A stretch of DNA of 55,924 nucleotides from NCBI GenBank assembly GCA_045657625.1, contig JAZOTM010000005.1:1-55924 (forward strand), given 5' to 3'. This document shows, one piece after another, positions 24,202 through 33,176 of this stretch; positions within the stretch are counted from its first letter, which is position 1; each line of letters begins with the position of its first letter. A program made the translations under genes and the position numbers. The stretch comes from JAZOTM01 sp045657625 (GTDB lineage Bacteria; Bacillota; Clostridia; Lachnospirales; Lachnospiraceae). The notes below the pieces were generated by a model. It was not told where the DNA came from. It worked only from the letters and a program-made list of their open reading frames with translations, and ran no database searches.

Positions 24202-25788
24202 TTACAAGTGATATGTTCTTATGATATGTTCGGCTGTTTTTAATCCGTCCATAGCAGCACTGGTAATGCCACCGGCGTAACCTGCGCCTTCTCCGGCGGG
24301 AATCAGCCCTTTGATGTTACTTTCAAATGCTTCATCTCGATGAATGCGAATGGGGGATGAAGTACGACTTTCTACGCCGGATAAAATGGCGTCGTAACGG
24401 GAAAAGTCTTTGATTTTATGGGAAAATTGTTCCATGCCGTCTAAAAAAGCTTCTTTTATCGATGGAGAAAACAAAGGGGTCAAATCGGTAAAAGTGGTTT
24501 TCCCTTTTACACAGGAGGAAAAATCGCCATATGTGGTACTGGGGATTTCTTTTACAAAATCTCCGTACAACTGTTGTGGAATACTACCTTCCCCAAGTAA
24601 ATAGGCGGTTTCTTCCAGTTTGCGTTGGAAATACATGCCCGCGAGTGGTCCTTGTCCTCCAAAATCAACAGGATCAACGGAAACGATGATGGCGGAATTG
24701 GCATTTTTGGAATCACGAGCCGAATAACTCATTCCATTCACGGCCAAACGCTGTTCTTCCGAAGAAGCGTTTACTACAAATCCTCCCGGACACATGCAGA
24801 AGGAATAAACCCCACGCTCATTTTTGGAACGGGCGGTAAGTTTATAAGGGGATGCCGGTAAGTCTGCCGGATCCTCCATGCCGTATTGGGATAAATTAAT
24901 CATTTTTTGCGGATGTTCTACACGAAAACCAACGGCAAAGGATTTTGCCTCCATGGAGATGCCCTGTTGCAATAAGGTTTCAAAGGTATCTCTGGCACTG
25001 TGACCGATGGCTAAAATCGCAACTTCTGTTTCCAGCCAATCCCGGTGATTGATTTCTAAGGCAGTTAAGCAACCATTTTCTATGCGAAAATTGGAGACTT
25101 GCTGTTCGAATCGGAATTCTCCGCCTAAAGAGATGATTTCTTGTCTTATATTTTGTAGGATACGAATTAATATATCCGTTCCTACATGAGGCTTTTGCTC
25201 GTATAGAATTTTCTCGGGTGCTCCGTATTTTACGAAGGTCTCTAATACGTAAGTATTTCTTCCGGTTTTATCTTTTACCAAAGTATTTAACTTGCCATCG
25301 GAAAAGGTGCCGGCACCGCCCTCTCCAAATTGTACGTTGCTTTTTGGATTGAGGATACCGGTTTTCCAGAAGGTTTCCACGTCTTTTTGACGGGCTTCTA
25401 CGGATTTTCCGCGCTCTAAGACAATGGGACAAAAGCCTTTTTGCGCCAAAAGCAAAGCGGCAAACAAGCCGCAAGGGCCGGCGCCAATGACAATCGGTGG
25501 ATGCCGCAAGGCCTGATTTCCTACTTCAGGAATAGTATAAAACTTCTGGGTAGGAATGAAAATATCCGCTTTATGGTTATTTTTTATCACTTTCTTCTCG
25601 TTTTTTACTTCCACATCTAAAATATATACGTAAAAAAGTTCCGGTTTTTTTCTGGCATCTAAAGATTGCCGCACGATGTGATAAGAAAGCAATTCTTCTT
25701 CTTTGATATGTAACAAATGGCATACTTTTTTGCGCAAGGCTTCTTCCGTATGCTGATAATGGATTTTTAATTGCTGAATCCGAATCAT
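24202..25788 (-). CDS. FAD-dependent oxidoreductase, COG2509-type
   Basis: A 528-residue flavoprotein of unknown substrate. A small N-terminal domain (about 1-80) precedes the dinucleotide-binding VIGAGPCGLFAALLLAQKG. Other family features are VQFGEGGAGTFSDGKLNT, AIGHSARDTFE, GVESRTSSPIRI and the C-terminal GAGYAGGITSAAMDGLKTAE. I use the ATG at 25788, preceded by AAAGGA at 6 nt, instead of an upstream in-frame start that overlaps the neighbouring gene. It is paired with a second flavoprotein upstream, as often seen in clostridia. Confidence 0.88.
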   Translation of the reverse strand: MIRIQQLKIHYQHTEEALRKKVCHLLHIKEEELLSYHIVRQSLDARKKPELFYVYILDVEVKNEKKVIKNNHKADIFIPTQKFYTIPEVGNQALRHPPIVIGAGPCGLFAALLLAQKGFCPIVLERGKSVEARQKDVETFWKTGILNPKSNVQFGEGGAGTFSDGKLNTLVKDKTGRNTYVLETFVKYGAPEKILYEQKPHVGTDILIRILQNIRQEIISLGGEFRFEQQVSNFRIENGCLTALEINHRDWLETEVAILAIGHSARDTFETLLQQGISMEAKSFAVGFRVEHPQKMINLSQYGMEDPADLPASPYKLTARSKNERGVYSFCMCPGGFVVNASSEEQRLAVNGMSYSARDSKNANSAIIVSVDPVDFGGQGPLAGMYFQRKLEETAYLLGEGSIPQQLYGDFVKEIPSTTYGDFSSCVKGKTTFTDLTPLFSPSIKEAFLDGMEQFSHKIKDFSRYDAILSGVESRTSSPIRIHRDEAFESNIKGLIPAGEGAGYAGGITSAAMDGLKTAEHIIRTYHL

Positions 25789-25807
25789 AATTATCCTTTC
25801 TTTTCGG

Positions 25808-27043
25808 TTAAGATGCACTTACCAGTTTGGCGGCAGCAGTTCCTGCTACATGGCCGCTGCTCCATGCCCACTGTAAATTGTATCCGCCACACAGACCATC
25901 CACATCTAACACTTCGCCTGCAAAAAACAGTCCTTTATGCAGGGTGGATTCCAGGGTTTCCGGATGTACAAAAGCTGTGTCTATGCCACCGGCTGTGACC
26001 TGAGCTTTTTGAAATCCGGTGGTTCCGGTAATCGTGGCTGAAAAGTTTTGACACAGCGCTGCGAAACGTTGTACCTGTTCCGGTCGAATTTTCTTGGCGG
26101 CTTTTTCCGGAGAAAAACCGGCAAGCTTACAGAGAACCGGAATCATTTTCTGGTGCAAGAGACCGGATAAGGCGGTCTGTACACTACCGTCTTGTGATGC
26201 CAATAGGGTTTCGAGGTAAGCAGAAAGTTCTGCTTCTGTTATTTCCGGGAAGAAATTCAAACGCACTTCTACCTGCTTCTCTTCTTTTAATCCATAAGAG
26301 GCAAAACGACTGATTTGAAAAATCGGAATACCGGACAAGCCATAATCTGCAAATTGGACTTCTCCGAAATTTTCGCTGCAAAATTGCCCATTTACATAAA
26401 TTTTTGCAAGAGATTGTGCACGAATTCCTGCAAGATTCTTAAAAAATGATTCTTTTGCTTTCAATTGTACCAGTGAAGGAACTATATCTTTGGTAGGCTG
26501 TTTGAAAGACCCAAGATATAGAAGGCCGCTTCCGTCACTTCCGGATTTTGGAAAAGAAGCGCCACCGGTGCATAAAATGCACGCTTTTCCAAAAAAATCT
26601 CCGGATTTTGTATGAATGGAATAGCCATTTTCTTGTTTTTCGATGCTACGAATACCAATGGAAAACAAAAATTCCACCCCAAGGGCTTGGGCAGTTTCAT
26701 ACAGGCGTAACTGTACGCCGGAAGCCTCTTCGTTAAAAGGGTACACATAGCCGTTTTTTCGCATGGGAGGTACGCCGATTCCTTTGAAAAAGGAAATGGT
26801 ATCTTCTTTGGAAAACTTGGAAAATACGGTTTTTAAAAATGCAGGACTTGCACCATAATAATTGGATAAATCCTGATTATCATTGGTGAAATTGCATTTT
26901 CCGTTTCCTGTCATAAGGATTTTTTTTCCGGGTTTTTCCATATGTTCTAAACATAAGACAGAGGCTCCCTGTCTTGCTGCTGAAATAGCAGCCATGAGAC
27001 CGGAAGCCCCCGCTCCGATAATGATAATATCTTTATTCTTCAT
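25808..27043 (-). CDS. FAD-dependent oxidoreductase, HI0933/COG2081 family
   Basis: A 411-residue flavoprotein. The N-terminus IIIGAGASGLMAAISAARQGASVLCLE is the FAD fold; the family signature GKKILMTGNGKCNFTN follows, with CTGGASFPKSGSDG in the middle and FAGEVLDVDGLCGGYNLQWAWSSGHVAG at the end. The physiological substrate is unknown; it is sometimes called an aminoacetone oxidase family protein. It overlaps the DUF308 gene by 11 bp. Confidence 0.9.
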   Translation of the reverse strand: MKNKDIIIIGAGASGLMAAISAARQGASVLCLEHMEKPGKKILMTGNGKCNFTNDNQDLSNYYGASPAFLKTVFSKFSKEDTISFFKGIGVPPMRKNGYVYPFNEEASGVQLRLYETAQALGVEFLFSIGIRSIEKQENGYSIHTKSGDFFGKACILCTGGASFPKSGSDGSGLLYLGSFKQPTKDIVPSLVQLKAKESFFKNLAGIRAQSLAKIYVNGQFCSENFGEVQFADYGLSGIPIFQISRFASYGLKEEKQVEVRLNFFPEITEAELSAYLETLLASQDGSVQTALSGLLHQKMIPVLCKLAGFSPEKAAKKIRPEQVQRFAALCQNFSATITGTTGFQKAQVTAGGIDTAFVHPETLESTLHKGLFFAGEVLDVDGLCGGYNLQWAWSSGHVAGTAAAKLVSAS

Positions 27044-27692
27044 CTTCTATATCCTGTGATTCTGTAATAATCTCCGGTTGTGTATCTTCGGAAGGATCTT
27101 CTGTAATCGGGTTGTTTTCGGAAGCCTCTTTTGCAGCTTTTTTCTGTAATCTTTTTAAGGTAAAGAACAAGAAAAGATTTCCGATTAAGGTAAACAACCC
27201 TACGATAATCAAACTATAGTTGGTAAAGGTGGCTAACGTCGTATCTTCCGGGAACGGATTTAAAATCACCATTGTTCCACACAAAAGAACGGTAATGGCC
27301 ACAGCAATCCAAAGCACGTAGGACTTTTGCTTTAAAATCTTGAAGTCCAATGCATTTTGGAAATGGAGAATTCCGGCAATGAGGAACATCATTCCTATAA
27401 AAAAGTAAAAAGCACTGATTAATTCATTGATACGAATGAATCCACAAATACCAAGGATGATTAAAAGTACGCCGATGGAAAATCCATATTGCTGTAAATC
27501 CTTGTAGGATTCTGTAATAAAATACTGGGCAATATAAAGGATGCCGAGGGCTACAACTACCCCACAAAGGGCGTAACAAACTTGGGATACGGAAATATTT
27601 GGGAAAAATAATAATAAGGCACCTAAAAGTAAAAACAGGATGCTCATTCCCATAACCGTAAAATTAAATTGCAATGGATGCTCTTGTTTCAT
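27033..27692 (-). CDS. DUF308/HdeD-like membrane protein
   Basis: A 219-residue membrane protein with six hydrophobic helices arranged as three pairs (about residues 10-60, 72-112 and 122-178) and a highly acidic cytoplasmic C-terminal tail of about 35 residues. The repeating GILLIILGICGF and AGILHFQNALDF patterns fit the DUF308 (HdeD) family. Function unknown; its place in the operon suggests only a general envelope role. Confidence 0.7.
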   Translation of the reverse strand: MKQEHPLQFNFTVMGMSILFLLLGALLLFFPNISVSQVCYALCGVVVALGILYIAQYFITESYKDLQQYGFSIGVLLIILGICGFIRINELISAFYFFIGMMFLIAGILHFQNALDFKILKQKSYVLWIAVAITVLLCGTMVILNPFPEDTTLATFTNYSLIIVGLFTLIGNLFLFFTLKRLQKKAAKEASENNPITEDPSEDTQPEIITESQDIEDEE

Positions 27693-27707
27693 GGAATCTC
27701 CCTCCCA

Positions 27708-29360
27708 TTATAACAAATGTAAATTTCGTCCCATACGGACAAGTAATTCTCCCTTAGGAAGTCGACGGAGTTCTGTTTCCGTGATTCCCTTCAATAGTAA
27801 TAATAAAATAAAGTATGTGAAAATTCCAACGCAAATTGCTACAACGGTGGAAATGGTGTTTCCAAATAGAATATGGACAAGTTTGTAGGATCCCCATACA
27901 AAGAATCCCATGCCTGCAGAGGCAAGTCCCGGCTTGATGAAACTGCCTATAAAGTCTATACGGTAGGTGGTGTACTTTTGAATACTTAATTGGTTTAGTA
28001 CACACATCAACAAGGCATAGAACATATTGGCATAAACCACAGCATAGATATTCATATCAAAGCCGAACAAAAGAACGACTAAGAATACAATGTGTAGTAC
28101 CAATGCGATTACGGCGTTTCGAACCGGTAAATTTAATTTGTTGATTCCCTGCAATATACCATTGGAAATGGTAGACAAGGAATAAAATACAACAGCGGAA
28201 GAACCTACAACCATCATACGAATGGCAATATCCGAGGTGTCTTGGAATAACAACTGCAAAATCGGCCCTGCAAGTACGGTTAAACCAACGGCACATGGGA
28301 ATGCCAACAACATGGAAAAACGAGTGGCAGAATTGATCTGGCGTTTAATGGTTTGTGTCTCTCCCTTCGCATAGGAACCGGAAAGCGCCGGTACGCTGGA
28401 TGCGGACAATGCAGAGGCAATGGCAATTGGCACATTGATTAAGAGCTTGTACTTTCCGGAGAATTTACCCCACCAAATGGAAATATCGCTGGCCGAATAT
28501 CCTTGCATATTTACAATCTGTTTGAAAATACCCTGATCCAAAATGGAACTGATATTGTAAATGGTGGTACTTAGTAATACCGGTACAATGGTAAAAAAGA
28601 GCAAGGCCGCAATTTGACGATAGGACTCCTGCTTTTTACTATGATCTCTCTTTAACTGGCGCTTATGAATGCGCTGATATGCTAAGTAAAGAAGCACAAT
28701 AAAAAGTAAGGCTACTACAGAGCCGGATAAGGTACCTAAGGTACCGCCGGCTGCCCCGTATGCAGCACCGTAATTCTCTTCATCGCCGAGAACAGCACCG
28801 ATAATACTTCCACGTTTAAATAAAGTATAAGCAGCTACAACACTGACAACCGCATTTACAATCTGTTCGATAACCTGAGAAATGGCACTTGGCACCATGG
28901 TTCCCAATCCTTGGAAGTACCCTCTTAAAACACCTAAAATGGCAACCACCAAGAGTCCCGGTCCAAGGACACGTAATGCAAAATAACTGTAAGGAGTATT
29001 CATTAAGTTGGCTGTAATGTATTCTGCACCGAAATAGACAATCAATCCGGCAATGGTACCGGTGATCAATGCAAAACAAAGGGCACCTTTAAAAATGCGG
29101 CTGGCATTCTTTCGCTGGCCCTTTGCAACTCTTGCAGATACCAGCTTGGATACTGCGAGTGGCAAACTGTAAGATGAAATCAGCAACAAAATGCTGTAAA
29201 TGTCATAGGCACAGGAATAATAATCGATACCTACGTCTCCAATGATATTCTGCAAGGGGACGCGGTAAATGAGTCCAATGATACGACTAATAATAGACGC
29301 AATGGCTAAAATAGAACCCTGTACCAAAAAATTCGAATTGCTTTTTTTCTCTTCGCTCAT
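27708..29360 (-). CDS. Polysaccharide/lipid II flippase-like protein (SpoVB/MurJ superfamily)
   Basis: A 550-residue MOP-superfamily transporter with about 14 transmembrane helices. The start NFLVQGSILAIASIISRIIGLIYRVPL is typical of the SpoVB/YtgP/MurJ group, as are QGLGTMVPSAISQVIEQIVNAVVS and LLAFPCAVGLTVLAGPILQLLF. It probably flips a lipid-linked wall precursor across the membrane. With no sporulation genes nearby and a wall-synthesis operon around it, a vegetative MurJ-like role is plausible but unproven. Confidence 0.88.
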   Translation of the reverse strand: MSEEKKSNSNFLVQGSILAIASIISRIIGLIYRVPLQNIIGDVGIDYYSCAYDIYSILLLISSYSLPLAVSKLVSARVAKGQRKNASRIFKGALCFALITGTIAGLIVYFGAEYITANLMNTPYSYFALRVLGPGLLVVAILGVLRGYFQGLGTMVPSAISQVIEQIVNAVVSVVAAYTLFKRGSIIGAVLGDEENYGAAYGAAGGTLGTLSGSVVALLFIVLLYLAYQRIHKRQLKRDHSKKQESYRQIAALLFFTIVPVLLSTTIYNISSILDQGIFKQIVNMQGYSASDISIWWGKFSGKYKLLINVPIAIASALSASSVPALSGSYAKGETQTIKRQINSATRFSMLLAFPCAVGLTVLAGPILQLLFQDTSDIAIRMMVVGSSAVVFYSLSTISNGILQGINKLNLPVRNAVIALVLHIVFLVVLLFGFDMNIYAVVYANMFYALLMCVLNQLSIQKYTTYRIDFIGSFIKPGLASAGMGFFVWGSYKLVHILFGNTISTVVAICVGIFTYFILLLLLKGITETELRRLPKGELLVRMGRNLHLL

Positions 29361-29386
29361 GTTTCTTCCTTTTTTGTACTAACAAT

Positions 29387-29881
29387 CTATCGTGTAATTT
29401 CTAATTGTTCCAAAATGTCTCGTTGTTTTTGGAACATGACAGCAGACTCTTCCTCTGTCATGTGGTCATATCCCAATAAATGAAGCATACTGTGACAAAT
29501 TAAAAAGGCATACTCTCTTTTTATTGAATGTCCATAAGCCTCTGCTTGTTCTATTACTTTTGGTAAAGAGAGAACAATATCCCCTAACAGGGCTTCTCCC
29601 GTTTCGGGATTAAAATTGGATAAATCCTCTTCGATATGACTGTAATCTCCGGCTACTTCATAGGAAATCATCGGAAAAGACAACACGTCGGTAGGACGGT
29701 CTACATCCCGATATTCCTTGTTGATTTCATGGATGCTTTCGTTGTCCACGAAGGTGAGATTTACCTCCACGTCAAAGGGGAAATCCTCGGTGTCTAAAGT
29801 GGCGTTAATCACATCTTCTGCTACTTTTTTGTAATCAAAAGAAAACTCGGCTTGGAGTTCTTCTTCTAAATTTAAAGTCAT
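29387..29881 (-). CDS. ybeY: Endoribonuclease YbeY (rRNA maturation factor)
   Basis: A 164-residue zinc metalloprotein for 16S rRNA 3'-end maturation and ribosome quality control. The zinc motif HSMLHLLGYDHMTEEE gives the three histidines in H-x3-H-x5-H spacing. Also DNESIHEINKEYRDVDRPTDVLSFP, another hallmark. It starts directly after the HD-like gene ends, in the Firmicutes order phoH-HD-ybeY. Confidence 0.96.
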   Translation of the reverse strand: MTLNLEEELQAEFSFDYKKVAEDVINATLDTEDFPFDVEVNLTFVDNESIHEINKEYRDVDRPTDVLSFPMISYEVAGDYSHIEEDLSNFNPETGEALLGDIVLSLPKVIEQAEAYGHSIKREYAFLICHSMLHLLGYDHMTEEESAVMFQKQRDILEQLEITR

Positions 29882-31060
29882 TTAAAAATCCTTTCCACGC
29901 ACAAAAAATTCGCGAATTTTTAAATATTGGTTGATACTGAGACCGGAATGATCGTAAAGTCCCTCAGAGGAACGGTCATTCAAAGCCTGGAGAATGACGA
30001 TTTCACGGTTCCAGCTACTGTTCTTGGTTTCATCTTCTAAATGTTCAAATTTGCACAGCAAATCATCCACAATGCTGACCAAAGCGGATTCCGGTGTGCT
30101 GGGGTACATTTCTTCCCCCTTATATTCAGCTAAGATATCTACGACACGTTTTGGAAAACAATTGGCTTGTGCCAGAGAAACCCCGTTTTTCACTACCGGT
30201 TCTCCTTCCAAAATACCCAGACGATAATAAAATCCTCCCGCCATGCATACGAAGGGATCTAACCCTGTAGCAACGGCACAACGGAAACATAAATCAGCCA
30301 TTTTTTTGGCGTGCTTGTATTCTCCACCGGAGAAAGCACGAATTTCTTTAACCAAAAGATATTCTTCCGATAGAATCTTTTGAATATCCAACTCTTCTCT
30401 CTTGTCTGAAACAGCCTTCATTCTATCAAATATAAATACTAAAAGCAAATTTGTGACAATCCCTGAAATCAGAGCGTACAAGAAAATCATACCGGTGATG
30501 GTATGTGTGGATAAAAAGTAAAACAGACTTATGGTCATGATGGTACTGGTAAGAATCAGAATCACCAAATAAGGCCGATAACTTTTCTTGGCATAATAGG
30601 GCTGTAAAATCATGCCTATGATAATAAAAAACAAATAAGCTGCCAGCTCGTAAAAGTTGTGACGTACATTGATGCAGAACATCAAACTATAGTAGGTCAA
30701 AAACAAGACGGTGGTTTTGGAATTTCCCACTACACTATAAAGCATGCTTAAGAATAAAAAAGGGACAATATAATAGGGCAAAAACGAATAAATTGCCAAA
30801 ATCACACTTGTAAAAAAGGCGAGTTTTGCGAATTCGCTGTAGTTCTCTGCTCCACTATCGTGAAAATGTTCCCGTAATCGTTCTAATACAAAATCCAATA
30901 CCAGCATGAGGAAGAAAAGCAAGGTCAACAAACAATGGGAAATGAAGTCGTCAATGCCTTGTCCCTGCTGAAACTTCCAAAACAAAAGCAATAAAAGCTG
31001 GGTAAATAGCATAAAGAGAATATGTAAAATTCTGGATGTGGCAAATTTGGTCTCTCGCAT
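29882..31060 (-). CDS. PgpH-like membrane protein with degenerate HD domain
   Basis: A 392-residue protein with about seven transmembrane helices in residues 10-212 and a C-terminal cytoplasmic domain (about 240-392). Its position between phoH and ybeY and its topology match PgpH/YqfF, the c-di-AMP phosphodiesterase, but the large extracellular 7TMR-HDED domain is missing and the HD site is eroded: only His250 and Asp332-Asp333 remain recognisable, AGAYYHDIGK is AGGFYYRLGI (Tyr279-Arg280), and the later HH pair reads YK. Binding without hydrolysis is possible. Its ATG overlaps the phoH stop (TAATG). Confidence 0.72.
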   Translation of the reverse strand: MRETKFATSRILHILFMLFTQLLLLLFWKFQQGQGIDDFISHCLLTLLFFLMLVLDFVLERLREHFHDSGAENYSEFAKLAFFTSVILAIYSFLPYYIVPFLFLSMLYSVVGNSKTTVLFLTYYSLMFCINVRHNFYELAAYLFFIIIGMILQPYYAKKSYRPYLVILILTSTIMTISLFYFLSTHTITGMIFLYALISGIVTNLLLVFIFDRMKAVSDKREELDIQKILSEEYLLVKEIRAFSGGEYKHAKKMADLCFRCAVATGLDPFVCMAGGFYYRLGILEGEPVVKNGVSLAQANCFPKRVVDILAEYKGEEMYPSTPESALVSIVDDLLCKFEHLEDETKNSSWNREIVILQALNDRSSEGLYDHSGLSINQYLKIREFFVRGKDF

Positions 31061-32070
31061 TACACGGTTCTCCTTATTCTTGGATTTTTACTGCTGTTGG
31101 TATTTTTCTTTTTGGTTTTTTCTTCGTAATCATCGTAAGCTTTTACAATACGTTGTACCAATGGATGACGTACCACGTCTTCACTGGTCAGATTGCAGAT
31201 ACCAATCCCTTCCACATCGCGTAAAATGTGTAAAGCCTGGTCTAAACCGGATTTTACCCCAGGAGCCAGGTCCTTTTGGGTGGCATCACCGGTAATGATT
31301 GCTTTGGAACCAAAGCCAATACGGGTTAAAAACATTTTCATCTGTGCCGGTGTGGTGTTTTGTGCTTCATCCAAAATCACAAAGGCATTGTCTAAGGTAC
31401 GTCCACGCATATAAGCCAAAGGCGCTACTTCAATTAAGCCTTTTTCCATATTGCGCTGAAAACTTTCCGCACCCATAATTTGATACAAGGCGTCGTATAA
31501 AGGACGCAAATAGGGATCTACTTTACTTTGCAAATCTCCCGGTAAAAATCCTAATTTCTCACCGGCTTCAATGGCCGGACGTGTCAACACGATACGACTG
31601 ACTTCCTCATTTTTAAAAGCAGTAATCGCCATAGCCATTGCAAGATATGTCTTTCCGGTTCCTGCCGGGCCAACACCGAAGACTACCATTTTGTTGCGGA
31701 TTTCATCCACGTAATATTTTTGTCCTAAGGTTTTCGGTTTTACCGGTTTTCCCTGAATGGTATGGCAAATGGTGTCCTGATCCAAGGTACGTACGACTTC
31801 TTCCTTTTCAGAGAAGGACATGGCAATTAGGTAATCTACACGTTGTTCGGTGATTTCTTCCTGTTTTTCAGCCATGAGCAAAAGCTCTGTAAAAATACGT
31901 TGCCCTTTTTCAATTTGAGAAGGTGCACCGATTAATTTCATTTTGCCGTCTCGTAATACAACCGTAATATGTAAAGAACGTTCAATCTTTTTTAAATACT
32001 GGTCCTGCTGACCAAATACGTTGCTTAAGGATGCAGCAGGCAAATCCATTATCATTTCTGTAATTCCCAT
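31060..32070 (-). CDS. PhoH family ATPase (PhoH/YbeZ)
   Basis: A 336-residue cytoplasmic P-loop protein of the PhoH/YbeZ group, a predicted RNA helicase-like partner of YbeY. An N-terminal KH-like domain (about 20-105) precedes the ATPase: FGVGPAGTGKTYLAMAMA (Walker A), RIVLTRPAIEAGEKLGFLPGDL, FVILDEAQNTTPAQMKMFLTRIG (Walker B) and ITGDATQKDL. It starts 14 bp after rlmH and couples to the HD-like gene. Confidence 0.93.
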   Translation of the reverse strand: MGITEMIMDLPAASLSNVFGQQDQYLKKIERSLHITVVLRDGKMKLIGAPSQIEKGQRIFTELLLMAEKQEEITEQRVDYLIAMSFSEKEEVVRTLDQDTICHTIQGKPVKPKTLGQKYYVDEIRNKMVVFGVGPAGTGKTYLAMAMAITAFKNEEVSRIVLTRPAIEAGEKLGFLPGDLQSKVDPYLRPLYDALYQIMGAESFQRNMEKGLIEVAPLAYMRGRTLDNAFVILDEAQNTTPAQMKMFLTRIGFGSKAIITGDATQKDLAPGVKSGLDQALHILRDVEGIGICNLTSEDVVRHPLVQRIVKAYDDYEEKTKKKNTNSSKNPRIRRTV

Positions 32071-32084
32071 GGGATGCCTCTTTT

Positions 32085-32567
32085 CTATTTATGGTATGGT
32101 TCGTTATTTAATATGCGAAAACTGCGATAAATCTGCTCCAGCAGAATGACGCGCATCAGTTGATGGGGAAAAGTCAGGTCTGAAAAACTCAGCTTCAGCT
32201 GGGAACGTTTCTTTAAGCTTTGGCTGATACCCAAAGAACCTCCAATTAAAAAGATAATATGACTCTCTCCTTTGTTAAACAACTCCTGCATTTTATTGGC
32301 AAGTCCCGGTGAAGTAAAGGACTTCCCTTCGATTTCCAAAGTGACAAAGAAACCGGGATGTTCATCCAAATATTTTTGAATGCGTGCGCCCTCTTTTTCA
32401 CGGACCAGCTCCTCTTCTTTTTCCGTGGCCCCTTCCTTTGTCTTTTCGTCCGGAAATTCTACAATCTGTAAGTCGCAGTAACGACCTAATCTTTTTTGAT
32501 ACTCGGAAACTGCGTCCCGAAAGTATTTTTCTTTGATTTTTCCAACACTTAAAATTGTTATTTTCAT
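32085..32567 (-). CDS. rlmH: 23S rRNA (pseudouridine1915-N3)-methyltransferase RlmH
   Basis: A 160-residue SPOUT methyltransferase that methylates pseudouridine 1915 in helix 69 of 23S rRNA. Start MKITILSVGKIKEKYFRDAVSEY, the SAM knot IIFLIGGSLGISQSLK and the C-terminal QLMRVILLEQIYRSFRILNNEPYHK are all canonical. No ribosome binding site precedes the ATG, and a TGC-TATAAT extended -10 ends 8 nt before it, so the transcript should have almost no leader. It heads the 20-gene minus-strand run. Confidence 0.96.
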   Translation of the reverse strand: MKITILSVGKIKEKYFRDAVSEYQKRLGRYCDLQIVEFPDEKTKEGATEKEEELVREKEGARIQKYLDEHPGFFVTLEIEGKSFTSPGLANKMQELFNKGESHIIFLIGGSLGISQSLKKRSQLKLSFSDLTFPHQLMRVILLEQIYRSFRILNNEPYHK

Positions 32568-32575
32568 AGGTTACC

Positions 32576-32584
32576 ATTATAGCA
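32576..32584 (-). promoter_or_regulatory. Extended -10 promoter of rlmH
   Basis: TGC-TATAAT on the minus strand (TATAAT at 32576-32581); the -35 region is poor. The predicted start point lies within about 2 nt of the rlmH ATG. Confidence 0.55.
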
Positions 32585-32614
32585 CAACAAAGAAAAGAAT
32601 CCTATATCCTTGTA

Positions 32615-32643
32615 TTGCTCCGACCAAGTAAAATCGTTATAAT
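32615..32643 (+). promoter_or_regulatory. Promoter of the membrane protein-xpt unit
   Basis: TTGCTC (32615-32620), 17 bp, TATAAT (32638-32643), followed by AAAAGGCGG before the ATG at 32680. No purine riboswitch fits in the short leader. Confidence 0.65.
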
Positions 32644-32679
32644 AAGGGTAAGAAAATCATTTATAAAAGGCGGAAAAAT

Positions 32680-33162
32680 ATGGAACTGGAAGTGTCCCTT
32701 ACCTCGAAGTCAAAACTGGAAGATGAAAAATCAACCGTAGCTACCTTCTTTTTAGTCAGCATTGTTGGTCTTGTTTTTCTTCTTCTTTTTTATTTACAAA
32801 TTTTACCTATTCCGGTTACGGATTATACCAGGCAGTCTACCACCATCTGTATGGGGTTGGTGTTTCTTGTATTTTTTATCATTGGTCTTCATTCCCTGAA
32901 GCGCGTAAAAGAATGGAGAACCTTATATGAAAAGGAAGCGACGCTTCTTCCTGAGGTCTCTCAGTTTTTGATGACCAATTGTAAAAAAGAGCAATTAGAT
33001 CAGGAACTTGCTACAGACACAGCCAACGAGGCGGATTTGTATTTCTTGAGACGAAACTTATTAGAAGAAAAATTATTGTTATCTTTTACAGATTTATCGA
33101 CTGTTTTTATTGAGGATGTTCTGGAAGCGTTTTATACGCAGATGATAGAAAACAATCATTGA
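32680..33162 (+). CDS. Small two-helix membrane protein of unknown function
   Basis: A 160-residue protein with two transmembrane helices (about residues 23-45 and 55-75, SIVGLVFLLLFYLQ and ICMGLVFLVFFIIGL) and a soluble, acidic, mostly helical C-terminus of about 85 residues. No recognised family. It ends 14 bp before xpt and shares its promoter, so a link to purine salvage is possible but unsupported by sequence. Confidence 0.7.
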   Translation: MELEVSLTSKSKLEDEKSTVATFFLVSIVGLVFLLLFYLQILPIPVTDYTRQSTTICMGLVFLVFFIIGLHSLKRVKEWRTLYEKEATLLPEVSQFLMTNCKKEQLDQELATDTANEADLYFLRRNLLEEKLLLSFTDLSTVFIEDVLEAFYTQMIENNH

Positions 33163-33176
33163 GGAGGCGGTATTTT

